A stretch of 64,000 nucleotides of DNA from Candidatus Hydrogenedentota bacterium (lineage in GTDB: Bacteria; Hydrogenedentota; Hydrogenedentia; Hydrogenedentales; JAEUWI01), in NCBI GenBank assembly GCA_016791475.1, contig JAEUWI010000001.1:1-64000 (forward strand), given 5' to 3'. Position 1 is the first letter of the stretch; each line of letters opens with the position of its first letter. Positions 43,397-51,186 of this stretch are shown here, piece by piece. The position numbers and the translations under genes were made by a program. The notes beneath the pieces were generated by a model. That model was not told the DNA's origin, did no database searches, and saw nothing but the letters and a program-made list of their open reading frames with translations.

Positions 43397-44710
43397 ATGC
43401 AACCAGCGCCAATCTGTAATCGGGCACCAGGTTCGCCGGAAACAAACAATAGCAACCCCAGGAGGCGGCGGGGCTTGGATTCCGAAAGCTTCCTGTCATG
43501 TGCGTTGCTAGCGTGCTTGACCGGGCTCTTGGTCGTTGGGCTCGCAGTGGGCACTGCGTACGCTGATCTCAGGAGAGATTTGCCCATAGGCCACCTCGAA
43601 ATCACGGCCGTTAGCGATGGCAATTATCGAATACTCGCGCGATGTGTTGAGACACGAGAACTGTTGGAGAAGGTCGCAGAAAAGACTGGGAAGCCCGTCG
43701 TTTTTGATGTCTCCTGTAACACATTCGTTTCGATTTTGCATCCGACAAGAGTTGCATCATTGGAATCCTGGATGGAGTATATCGCCAGTTTCGGTGGATC
43801 GCTGTACTGCAAACTCCAAGAGGATGGGGCTTGGCATGTATATCAACTATCCCTTCACCCAACATATAGGCCCGAGCTTTCGGAGGCGGACCTGTCGAAT
43901 TGGGTCCGTCAAGTGCCACCAGTCGCGCCTCCAGCGAAAGGCGGGATTGACAAGGGATTGGTTTTCTTGAATGGGGAACTCGTGTCGCCTCCATATTCCG
44001 TAACGGTAACGCGGGACGAAGTTGGCATTCGGTCCGTTGTAGTAAACGGTGTTCCCGTGCAGATTTCAAAACTCGATTCCCAACTGGCGGAGAGAACGGT
44101 TCCGACACTTCCTGAGACCGGTCAGTTTGAAACAACAAAGGAGCTTCGGGACTATGTGGTATTTCGACTTTATCCCGAGACGTTGCGCGCAAGTTCCGCG
44201 AAAATCAGCAGGAACGCGGTCTTAGAGTTCCTAAAGACACAATCAATCATTGCAGAAGTGGTAGATGACGAGCAGATGTACGGTAGGAATATCGCGGTGA
44301 GGTATCGAGATCGGACGACGAAGGAGGGAATCTTTCCAGAGAATTATGACTACGCTACAGGTCGCGTGTGGGCTCCTCAAGAAGCCAGTGAAGATGGCGA
44401 GGCAGCCGCGGACTTAAAGAAAGCGGAAGAAATCGAATCGCTCCTGTCCGAAGACCATATAGTCTTCTTCGGGCAAAGCGGGCAGATACTCCTTCGTGGA
44501 GAACCCTGCAAGCAACTGGCGGAATACATGCGAATCGCAAGCACCCAGTCGATTCTCAGAGCGGAGTGTATTCTGGCAGAAATTGTCGAAGACCGCGTGC
44601 TCGCGCGTGAACTCGCAGTTGGGCTTGCCGGTAAATATGACCTGGCAATATCACGCGTCGAGGAAATAGCCAATCGACGCAGTGGCACAGTTTCCACTTT
44701 CGTCAGGTAA
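43397..44710 (+). CDS. Secreted or membrane-anchored protein of unknown function
   Basis: The 437-residue product has one hydrophobic segment near residues 33-54 (LSCALLACLTGLLVVGLAVG) followed by an Ala-x-Ala-like site, so it is exported or anchored with most of it outside the cytoplasm. The part after residue 85 (CVETRELLEKVAEKTGKPVV) resembles the small N-domain pattern of secretins, but no secretin core follows. The C-terminal third has Glu-rich helices (DLKKAEEIESLLSEDHIVFF). Codons are AT-richer than neighbours, as in the 1-3 kb segment, suggesting transfer. GAAGGAAAC precedes the ATG. I do not recognise the family. Confidence 0.6.
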   Translation: MQPAPICNRAPGSPETNNSNPRRRRGLDSESFLSCALLACLTGLLVVGLAVGTAYADLRRDLPIGHLEITAVSDGNYRILARCVETRELLEKVAEKTGKPVVFDVSCNTFVSILHPTRVASLESWMEYIASFGGSLYCKLQEDGAWHVYQLSLHPTYRPELSEADLSNWVRQVPPVAPPAKGGIDKGLVFLNGELVSPPYSVTVTRDEVGIRSVVVNGVPVQISKLDSQLAERTVPTLPETGQFETTKELRDYVVFRLYPETLRASSAKISRNAVLEFLKTQSIIAEVVDDEQMYGRNIAVRYRDRTTKEGIFPENYDYATGRVWAPQEASEDGEAAADLKKAEEIESLLSEDHIVFFGQSGQILLRGEPCKQLAEYMRIASTQSILRAECILAEIVEDRVLARELAVGLAGKYDLAISRVEEIANRRSGTVSTFVR

Positions 44711-44761
44711 AGGATGTGTCGTACGATGGCGGAACCATATTCTGTCCCTGAAGGATTCTCC

Positions 44762-45694
44762 ATGCCTCCAGTTGTTGCCATAGGTCCCTCCAGCTTTGCG
44801 GAGAAGGACAACACCCCGCTGCGGATGCTGGAAGCGGCGGGCTGCATCATCAAGCCCAATCCCTTTGGGCGTCGACTGACGGAATCCGAGATCATCGCGC
44901 ACCTCGAAGGGGTGGACGGCTTGATCGCCGGGCTGGAGCCGCTGAATCGCGCGGTGCTGGAATCCGCACGTCCGCGCCTGAAGGCGCTGGCGCGTGTGGG
45001 GATTGGCGTGGCCAATGTGGACTTTGACGCCGCGCGGGACTTTGGCGTGGCGGTTTCGAGTACGCCCGACGGGCCGATCGACGCGGTGGCGGAGATGACC
45101 ATGGCGGCGCTGCTCTGTCTGGCGCGGCAACTTATCCCCACGAACGCGGCCTTGCACCGGGGTGAATGGACGAAATCCATCGGAATGGGGCTGCGCGGCG
45201 CTAAGGTGCTGCTCATCGGCTACGGGCGCATTGGGAAGCGCGTGGGCGACCTGCTCCTCGCCTTTGGCGCCGAGGTGCGCGCATTCGATTTGGACATGGA
45301 TCCGGCGATACTCACCAGAGGCGTTCGGTTTACGGATAGAGCCACCAGCCTGCCATGGGCCGACATCGTCTCGCTCCATGCCAGTGGCGAAGCATGCCTA
45401 TTGGACGATCGTGCCTTCGACCTGATGAAGCCCGGTGTTCTCCTGCTCAATGGGGCGCGCGGCGGGCTCGTGGACGAGGCCGCCTTGCTCGCCGCGCTGG
45501 ATTCGGGTAAGGTAGCGGGGGTTTGGTTCGACGCCTTCTGGGAAGAGCCCTACACCGGGCCGCTCACCCGTTATGAGCAGGTCCTTCTTACGCCCCACGT
45601 GGGCACCTACACGGAACGCTGCCGCCTCCAGATGGAGACCGAGGCGGTGCGGAATCTGTTGCGCGATTTGGGTCTCCCGGAGTTTGCATCATGA
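44762..45694 (+). CDS. D-2-hydroxyacid dehydrogenase (3-phosphoglycerate dehydrogenase-like)
   Basis: The 310-residue NAD-dependent enzyme oxidises or reduces a D-2-hydroxyacid. The Rossmann motif is VLLIGYGRIGKRVGDLLLAF, with an acidic residue after it for NAD (FDLD). The Arg (NGARGGLVDEAAL) and His (TPHVGTYTERC) of the active site are present. No regulatory ACT domain follows, so it is not a full SerA. The ATG at 44762 follows GAAGGA. The stop overlaps the next start (ATGA). Neighbours that handle acylneuraminate-type sugars suggest a role in sugar-acid metabolism. Confidence 0.85.
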   Translation: MPPVVAIGPSSFAEKDNTPLRMLEAAGCIIKPNPFGRRLTESEIIAHLEGVDGLIAGLEPLNRAVLESARPRLKALARVGIGVANVDFDAARDFGVAVSSTPDGPIDAVAEMTMAALLCLARQLIPTNAALHRGEWTKSIGMGLRGAKVLLIGYGRIGKRVGDLLLAFGAEVRAFDLDMDPAILTRGVRFTDRATSLPWADIVSLHASGEACLLDDRAFDLMKPGVLLLNGARGGLVDEAALLAALDSGKVAGVWFDAFWEEPYTGPLTRYEQVLLTPHVGTYTERCRLQMETEAVRNLLRDLGLPEFAS

Positions 45695-46170
45695 TCGCTG
45701 CCGATCTTTCCCTCTGGCGGAATTATTTCACCGGGCCCACCTGGACCGCGGCCTTTGAGTTTCTGGAGAAACTCCCTGTCGACAGTCCCGACGGGACCGG
45801 GCTTGAGTCCATCCAAGGCGACGAGTTGCTCTATCGCGTGATGAGCTATCCCACGCGCGGAATGGAAGGCACGACCGTCGAGGCCCACGAGAAGTACGTG
45901 GACATTCAGATGTCGCTGGAAGGTACGGAAGCCATCGACTGGTTCGTTCTGGACGGCCTGGCGGTGGACACGCCCTACAACAGCGAGCTGGATTACGCCC
46001 TGTATGTGCGGCCGGAACAACCGACGGGTACCGTGGTCAATCGGCCCCGCTACTTTTCGGTGTTTTTCCCGGAGGACGGACACACCGCGCAGAAGAGCGC
46101 GACGGGCGTCTCGGAAAACGTGCGCAAGGTGGTGATCAAGGTGAAATTGTCATGCGTTAGGCCGCTGTGA
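45691..46170 (+). CDS. YhcH/YjgK/YiaL (NanQ-like) cupin protein
   Basis: The 159-residue protein belongs to the family whose members include the sialic acid anomerase NanQ. Conserved parts are GMEGTTVEAHEKYVDIQMSL and FPEDGHTAQKS, whose His and Glu residues probably hold a metal in the beta-barrel. Such enzymes interconvert anomers of sialic acids or related sugars. It is translationally coupled to the dehydrogenase before it, and the cytidylyltransferase follows after 193 bases of repeat-containing DNA. This supports a nonulosonate-type pathway. Confidence 0.82.
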   Translation: MIAADLSLWRNYFTGPTWTAAFEFLEKLPVDSPDGTGLESIQGDELLYRVMSYPTRGMEGTTVEAHEKYVDIQMSLEGTEAIDWFVLDGLAVDTPYNSELDYALYVRPEQPTGTVVNRPRYFSVFFPEDGHTAQKSATGVSENVRKVVIKVKLSCVRPL

Positions 46171-46181
46171 TGCGCTTTTGA

Positions 46182-46302
46182 GGACGAAGGCCGTAAAGGA
46201 CCCAAAGGACTTCGGCAACTCCGCTCCATGTTTCCAGCAATCGGCGCCGGTCCATTACCATCGTGGTCCTTTATGTCCCTTGTGTCCTCTATGTCCTTGA
46301 CC
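46182..46302. repeat. 9-base-period inverted array
   Basis: The left arm (46182-46215) reads GGACGAAGG-CCGTAAAGG-ACC-type 9-mers, and the right arm (46264-46302) reads GTCCTTTAT, GTCCCTTGT, GTCCTCTAT, also with a 9-base period. The two arms face each other across about 48 bases. It fills most of the gap between the NanQ-like and cytidylyltransferase genes. Confidence 0.6.
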
Positions 46303-46363
46303 CAGCCGGCGCGCCCGCCTTCGCGGACAACTCCAAAACAGTAACTCGGGTATTGCACTCACC

Positions 46364-47029
46364 ATGAACATCGCCATGATCCCCGCGCGCATGGGCAGCC
46401 AGCGCCTGAAGCAGAAGAACCTTCGGGAGCTCGGGGGCGTTCCCACGATAGTACGGGCAATCCGCAAGTGCCGGGCGGCGGGCTGTTTTGATGAAATCTG
46501 GGTGAACTCGGAGCATGAAGCATTCGGCGAACTTGCTGCGGCCGAGGGGGTGGGCTTTCACCAACGCCCCGAGGCCCTGGCCAATAACACGGCCACCAGC
46601 GAGCAATTTGTCCACGAGTTTCTGCTGGCCCATCCCTGCGAGCGGGTCTTTCAAGTCCACTCGATTGCGCCCCTGCTCACGGCGGGGCAGGTGTGCGAAT
46701 TCGTGGCGGCGATGGCGCAGGGCGGCGAGGACACCCTGCTGAGCTGCACCCACGAACAGATTGAGTGCGCGCTGGACGGCGTACCGGTGAATTTCAGCTT
46801 CACGGAGAAGACCAACTCCCAGGAGCTGAGGCCTATCCAGCGAATCTGTTGGAGCATCACCGGCTGGCGGCGCGAGGCCTATCTGGCTGCTTTCGAGGCG
46901 GGAAACACGGCGACCTACGCGGGGCGTGTGGGCTTCTTTGTGCTGGATCGTCTTGCGGGGCACATCATCAAAACCGAAGAGGATCTCCAGATTGCCGAGG
47001 CGCTGCTGTCCCTGCGGGACGGCGCGTAA
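46364..47029 (+). CDS. Acylneuraminate cytidylyltransferase family protein
   Basis: The 221-residue enzyme would activate a nonulosonic acid (sialic, legionaminic or pseudaminic type) by making the CMP-sugar. It begins MNIAMIPARMGSQRLKQKNL, the CTP-binding signature, and keeps the downstream NTATSEQFVHEFLLAHP and VFQVHSIAPLLTAGQV segments. Length is typical. The sugar specificity cannot be told from sequence alone, and KDO cytidylyltransferase (KdsB) is a possible alternative. No nonulosonate synthase (NeuB-like) gene is nearby. Confidence 0.82.
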   Translation: MNIAMIPARMGSQRLKQKNLRELGGVPTIVRAIRKCRAAGCFDEIWVNSEHEAFGELAAAEGVGFHQRPEALANNTATSEQFVHEFLLAHPCERVFQVHSIAPLLTAGQVCEFVAAMAQGGEDTLLSCTHEQIECALDGVPVNFSFTEKTNSQELRPIQRICWSITGWRREAYLAAFEAGNTATYAGRVGFFVLDRLAGHIIKTEEDLQIAEALLSLRDGA

Positions 47030-47035
47030 AAGCGG

Positions 47036-47058
47036 AAACGGACTTTTCTGTCCGTTTT
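47036..47058 (+). terminator. Terminator after the cytidylyltransferase
   Basis: AAACGGAC (47036-47043) pairs with GTCCGTTT (47050-47057) over a 6-base loop, ending in a short T-run (TTTTAT). It starts six bases past the stop. Confidence 0.6.
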
Positions 47059-47111
47059 ATACGTGCCACTACGCTGCAAGATACGCGGGTAAGAAAACCC
47101 GCGCTCGCGAT

Positions 47112-48062
47112 CTACAGCCCTTTAAAAACTTCGATATTGTAATAGTTCTTCTGGCCGAGATCGCCGTAGCTGGCGAGGTTCTCGTAAAGTGCCCGGGTAA
47201 TGTCGGTGATGGCGTACTTGGGCTGGAATCCGAGATAGGTCTTGGCGCGCTCGCAGCTCACCTTGTAGTTGCGGAAGTCCTGGATATCCTTGATTCGGAT
47301 CTTCACTTTTTTCCCCGTGCAGGCTTCCACTTCATCCTTCACGAAGTCGGCCACCTGGCCCACGGTGAAATTGTCCTTTGCCACATTGAAGACGCCGCTG
47401 ATGGTTTTGTCCGCCTGCACAGCGCGAAGGAAAGCGCTCGCGGTGTCGCGCACGTCGAGCAGGGGCCGCCAGATGGAGGGGTTGTTCACAGTAATCTCGC
47501 CGTCGAGGATCGCGCATTTGAACATGGTGTTGATGATGAGGTCGAAGCGCATCCGGGGGCTGTGCCCGCAGACCGTGCCCTGGCGCAGGGCGATGGTGGA
47601 GAAGGTGTTATCCTGCAGTTGCAGCACGCCATGCTCGCCCGCCAGTTTGGAAATGCCGTAGGGATAGGCGCAGGTGACGGGCGCGTCTTCATCGTAGAGT
47701 TCGTTGACGGTGTAGCCATAGACCGAGCAGGAAGACGCATAGACGAAGCGCTTTACACCGGCGCGCTTGGCCTGAAAGGCGAGATAGGACGGAAGGGCGC
47801 CGTTCTGGATGAAGTTCATGGCGGGATTGAATTCCGCCATGGGATCGTTGGAAAGACCGGCCAGGAAGATGACCTGATCGTAACCTTTGAGGTCCGCATC
47901 GGTCATGTTGAAGAGATCTTTCTGGATGATGGGCGTACCTTCGGGCAGGTGATTACCAAACCAGAGCAGGTCGGCCACGTCAACATCATAGCCATGCTCC
48001 TGGAGCATGGGCACGAGTACGGAACCGATATAACCAGCGCCACCAGCGGCGAGAATACGCAT
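47112..48062 (-). CDS. NAD-dependent nucleotide-sugar epimerase/dehydratase
   Basis: The 316-residue enzyme is an extended short-chain dehydrogenase acting on a nucleotide-sugar. The NAD-binding GGAGYIGSVLVPMLQ motif, the serine run ASSCSVYGY, and the catalytic pair YPYGISKLAGE (Tyr-xxx-Lys) are all present. Such enzymes work as epimerases, dehydratases or reductases in surface-sugar synthesis. The ATG at 48062 follows AAAGGG. It is transcribed opposite to the cytidylyltransferase and downstream of the oxidoreductase at 48193. Substrate is unknown. Confidence 0.85.
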   Translation of the reverse strand: MRILAAGGAGYIGSVLVPMLQEHGYDVDVADLLWFGNHLPEGTPIIQKDLFNMTDADLKGYDQVIFLAGLSNDPMAEFNPAMNFIQNGALPSYLAFQAKRAGVKRFVYASSCSVYGYTVNELYDEDAPVTCAYPYGISKLAGEHGVLQLQDNTFSTIALRQGTVCGHSPRMRFDLIINTMFKCAILDGEITVNNPSIWRPLLDVRDTASAFLRAVQADKTISGVFNVAKDNFTVGQVADFVKDEVEACTGKKVKIRIKDIQDFRNYKVSCERAKTYLGFQPKYAITDITRALYENLASYGDLGQKNYYNIEVFKGL

Positions 48063-48163
48063 GAAAAGAACCCTTTCGAATCGGGGGAAAAGCGTTGGAT
48101 GGTGTGGGCGAGGCCCTGCAGGGGAAGTATAGCAAGCGGGCGCGGGCGGGGTATAGCTTGGAA

Positions 48164-48192
48164 TAGGACGGATTGGACCGATACGACCGATT
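48164..48192. repeat. 9-base-period array, single arm
   Basis: GGACGGATTGGACCGATACG within this stretch is almost the same as the arm at 42278-42294, read with a 9-base period (GGACGGATT, GGACCGATA, CGACCGATT). It ends where the oxidoreductase stop begins; no facing arm was seen. Confidence 0.6.
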
Positions 48193-49200
48193 TTATCTAT
48201 TCGCGAACGATTCGTCGCCGCGGTAAATGTCGTGGACGAGCTCCATGGCACGCAGGGCTTGCAGTGAACTGCCCGAAATAACCGGGCTGTCGTCGCGAAC
48301 ACATCGCAGAAAGGCGTCGATCTCGGCCGCCCAACTCGGGTCCTCATCGAAGTAGATGGTTTCTTCCGTGGGTGGTCCCGGCAGGGCCGAGCGCCGGGCA
48401 ACGGTGAGCGTCTCGTCGCCGTAACTGCGGGTGCTCGTGAGGATGCCGTTGACGGACAGGTAACCGCCGCTCAGATAAACCTCGAAGCTGAAGCGATGCT
48501 TCCATTGCGTGGCGGAGCTGTGGATTTGGGCGATACGCCCGCTGCCATCCCGCAGCAAAGCAAAGGCGTTGTCCTCCATGCCCTTGGCACCTCCCGTGCT
48601 GGCGACCATGCTTTTCACCTCCACGATGTCGCCCAGGAACATCTCGCAGAGATCGAGGAGGTGGATGCCCTGATCGAGGAGGATGCCGCCGCCCGCCATT
48701 GCGCGATCACCACGCCAGGCATCCGCGCCGCCCGCCTTGCCATAGATTCCGCGGATCCAGAGGATTTCGCCCAGACGGCCGCTGGATGCGAGCCGGTGGG
48801 CTTCCAGAATGCCGGCATGAAATCGGTGGTTAAAGCCGAAGGCGAGTTTCTGGCCGGGGTGGGCCGCTTCGGCCTCGCGGATGCGCTGGATATCGGACAC
48901 CGAGCGGCCTGGAGGCTTCTCGCAGAAAACGTGCTTGCCCGCTTCGAGCGCGGCGACAACCATGCCGGGCGTGATGGCATTGGGCGTGCAAACCCAGACG
49001 ACATCCACGCCCGGCGTGAGCATATCTTCGATTGCAGAGACACACGGGATACCGGGGTGTTGCGCCCGAAAGCTTTCCGGCGCGGGGTCATAACCGCAAC
49101 AGATTTCCACGTCTTCCCGCGCGAGCAGTTCGCGCGTGCGGAGCTGGCCCATCTTGCCCAGGCCGATGATGGCGGCGCGTATTTGGGGTGTTGCGGTCAT
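48193..49200 (-). CDS. Gfo/Idh/MocA-family oxidoreductase
   Basis: The 335-residue enzyme has the N-terminal NAD(P)-binding part (IRAAIIGLGKMGQLRTRELL, then VVWVCTPNAITPGMVVAALE) and the family lysine in CEKPPGRSVSDIQRIRE. The C-terminal region keeps ILLDQGIHLLDLCEMFLG with the substrate histidine. It differs from the gene at 22032. Being next to epimerase and GmhA suggests it oxidises or reduces a sugar used in the cell surface. ATG 49200 is chosen; a GTG at 49233 is in frame. No strong ribosome site is visible for either. Confidence 0.85.
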   Translation of the reverse strand: MTATPQIRAAIIGLGKMGQLRTRELLAREDVEICCGYDPAPESFRAQHPGIPCVSAIEDMLTPGVDVVWVCTPNAITPGMVVAALEAGKHVFCEKPPGRSVSDIQRIREAEAAHPGQKLAFGFNHRFHAGILEAHRLASSGRLGEILWIRGIYGKAGGADAWRGDRAMAGGGILLDQGIHLLDLCEMFLGDIVEVKSMVASTGGAKGMEDNAFALLRDGSGRIAQIHSSATQWKHRFSFEVYLSGGYLSVNGILTSTRSYGDETLTVARRSALPGPPTEETIYFDEDPSWAAEIDAFLRCVRDDSPVISGSSLQALRAMELVHDIYRGDESFANR

Positions 49201-49291
49201 GTGTGGCCCAGTTCCCTGAGTATGGTAAATCACAGCCGGGACGCCCGCCCATGCGCGTCGTTGAGCTGTGCCACATTCCTTGGACTCCCGG

Positions 49292-49912
49292 TCAGTGGTG
49301 CAGGTGCTTCCCGCGCGACATGGCGATCCAGGTAATCAGGATATGGCCGAGGATATTGAACACATCTTCCACAGGACCGTACTCGTCCTTCGTGGCGGGG
49401 ATCAGCACCTTGATCTGGCACTTTTCGGCCAGGCGACCGCCGTCAAAGCCGCAATAGCCGATGGTGGTGGCGCCGTTGGCGTTGGCGTAGTCCACCGCTT
49501 GGATCAGGTTTTCGCTGTTGCCGCTGCACGACATGGCGATGACCACGTCGCCGGGGCGCATGTGGACGCGAAGCTGGTGGGAGAAGATGTGGTCAAAGCC
49601 GGCGTCGTTGCCCAGGGCGGTGACCGTGGCGATATTGTCGCTGAGGCACAGGGTGCGCAGGCGGGGCTGATCTTCGATAAAGCAACCCGCGACGAGGTCA
49701 TTGACCAAGTGGGACGCGGAGGCCGCGCTGCCGCCGTTGGCCATGCTGAAGAGGGTATTGCCGTTCTTGCTGCATTGTTCAACGGCAGCGACGGTGGCGG
49801 CGATGGCGTCTTTGTCGAGCTGGTTCATGATGTCGAAGAGGCGCTGCGAATAGGCGTTGACATATTCCTGCACGCTGGAAACACCGGCGTGGATTTCGGC
49901 TAACTTGTACAA
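49292..49912 (-). CDS. gmhA: Phosphoheptose isomerase (SIS domain)
   Basis: GmhA converts sedoheptulose-7-phosphate to D-glycero-manno-heptose-7-phosphate, for LPS core or other heptose glycans. The 206-residue SIS protein shows FSMANGGSAASASHLVNDL, LSDNIATVTALGNDAGFDHI, VIAMSCSGNSENLIQAVDYA and the C-terminal EDVFNILGHILITWIA. It is a good match in length (190-210). The start is a TTG at 49912 with AAGGAG upstream. It lies in a run of minus-strand sugar genes, after a methyltransferase. Related SIS sugar isomerases cannot be fully excluded. Confidence 0.85.
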   Translation of the reverse strand: MYKLAEIHAGVSSVQEYVNAYSQRLFDIMNQLDKDAIAATVAAVEQCSKNGNTLFSMANGGSAASASHLVNDLVAGCFIEDQPRLRTLCLSDNIATVTALGNDAGFDHIFSHQLRVHMRPGDVVIAMSCSGNSENLIQAVDYANANGATTIGYCGFDGGRLAEKCQIKVLIPATKDEYGPVEDVFNILGHILITWIAMSRGKHLHH

Positions 49913-49938
49913 GGGATACTCCTTATTGCGGGTTTATA

Positions 49939-50035
49939 GGACATAAAGGACGGAAAGGACCTAAGGGACTGTTCGACTCAGCCTCATCGGGAGTGAGATA
50001 TCCTTTACGTCTTTTCGGTCTTTTATGTCTTAAGT
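49939..50035. repeat. 9-base-period inverted array
   Basis: The left arm (49939-49970) repeats GGACATAAA, GGACGGAAA, GGACCTAAG. The right arm (49999-50035), read on the other strand, gives AGACATAAA, AGACCGAAA, AGACGTAAA. The arms differ by one or two bases per unit, several of which would be G-U pairs in plus-strand RNA. It lies between the methyltransferase and gmhA. Confidence 0.65.
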
Positions 50036-50047
50036 ATATGGGCTGGT

Positions 50048-51055
50048 CTAAACCTTTCGCGCCGCCACCCGCACGTGGGAACTCAGGCGGTGTTTCTGGA
50101 GAAAAGCCTGAAAGTCCGCGTGGGCGAAGCGGTCGCGCCGGGCCAGCAGTTCGCTGACGAAGGGCGGCAGCACGATGCTCGGATCGGCCGAGCAGGCCTG
50201 CAGCACCAGCTCAACATCCAACTGGCCGGGGGTGCTTAATTCTATCAGTTCGAAGCCACTCCGTTGTAGTGTCCGCTCGATACCCTCGATGGAAAGGAGG
50301 TTCAGGTGCTCTGGCGCGAAGATATAGGGCGCCCTGTCCCACAGCAACTGCAGGTCGAAGCCGGAGCTTGTGCGCGTGGTAACGAAAAGTAGTCCGCCGG
50401 GCTTGAGCCGCTCGTGAAGCGTGCCGAGAAAGGCGCCGGGCGCGTGCTGGTGCTCCAGCTTCTCAAATGCGCTGATGGCATCCAGAGGTGGCGCGGTATG
50501 GAGGCTTGTGACGTGTGCGACAGAATCGTTGTTCCCGAACTGGGGCTCGATGCTGTAGAGCCTGCCAAAGAAATCGAGCGCGGCCACTTCCTCAAACAGG
50601 GCGGGAATGTAGGTGCGGAAGTCGGCATAATCGGACTGCGGGGGCAGGCCCTGGGCTTCGGCCAACTGAGCCATCCACAGGGCGTTGTTGCGAAGCTGGT
50701 GATGACGTCGCTGGGCGGCGCTCCCATCGGCAAACTGGCCCTTTCGGAAGCGGCTGGCTTCGGACTTCGCATAGAAATCGTCAAGTAGCGCCGCGGAGGG
50801 GCGGGGGGAGACGTAGACCGAACGGCATTCGGCACATTGAACCCAGGTAAAGGCATCTTTTTCGAAGGCCGGCTGAGGCGCGTCGATTCCACATCCCGGG
50901 CAGGGCACGGCTTCTCGAAGTTCGATGGGAAAAAAGGCGGCGGCATCCCGGACGGAAAGGCGTCGAAACTCGTTCATGAGCGCGGGAGGGCGTATATCGG
51001 CATCATGCAGGCCGCTGGAGAGGACCGTATGCTTGTTGATGCGGCTGAAATTCAT
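50048..51055 (-). CDS. Methyltransferase-like protein with N-terminal zinc ribbon
   Basis: The 335-residue protein begins with a four-cysteine zinc-binding segment (VPCPGCGIDAPQPAFEKDAF, then VQCAECRSVYVSPRP), followed by a class I SAM-methyltransferase-like fold (LDFFGRLYSIEPQFGNNDSV and LGTLHERLKPGGLLFVTTRT). The Gly-rich SAM loop is weak, so activity is not certain. Proteins of this build (Zn ribbon plus methyltransferase) often modify nucleotide-sugars. The ATG at 51055 has GGGAG eight bases upstream. It is followed on the same strand by gmhA. Confidence 0.7.
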   Translation of the reverse strand: MNFSRINKHTVLSSGLHDADIRPPALMNEFRRLSVRDAAAFFPIELREAVPCPGCGIDAPQPAFEKDAFTWVQCAECRSVYVSPRPSAALLDDFYAKSEASRFRKGQFADGSAAQRRHHQLRNNALWMAQLAEAQGLPPQSDYADFRTYIPALFEEVAALDFFGRLYSIEPQFGNNDSVAHVTSLHTAPPLDAISAFEKLEHQHAPGAFLGTLHERLKPGGLLFVTTRTSSGFDLQLLWDRAPYIFAPEHLNLLSIEGIERTLQRSGFELIELSTPGQLDVELVLQACSADPSIVLPPFVSELLARRDRFAHADFQAFLQKHRLSSHVRVAARKV

Positions 51056-51186
51056 GCGCGACTCCCACACGTTGGCGTGGAGCATATTACAACACAGGGG
51101 GCGGGATTGCTTCAAAGCGCGGACGGCGCTACACTTCAAGGCATGAACCCGAAGCAGTTAAACGACATCTTTCCAGGCGGCCCCGC

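Noticed and set aside
46926..48281. 451-codon plus-strand frame over the epimerase
   Set aside because: It opens inside another gene and runs antisense to a complete SDR enzyme; no family pattern.
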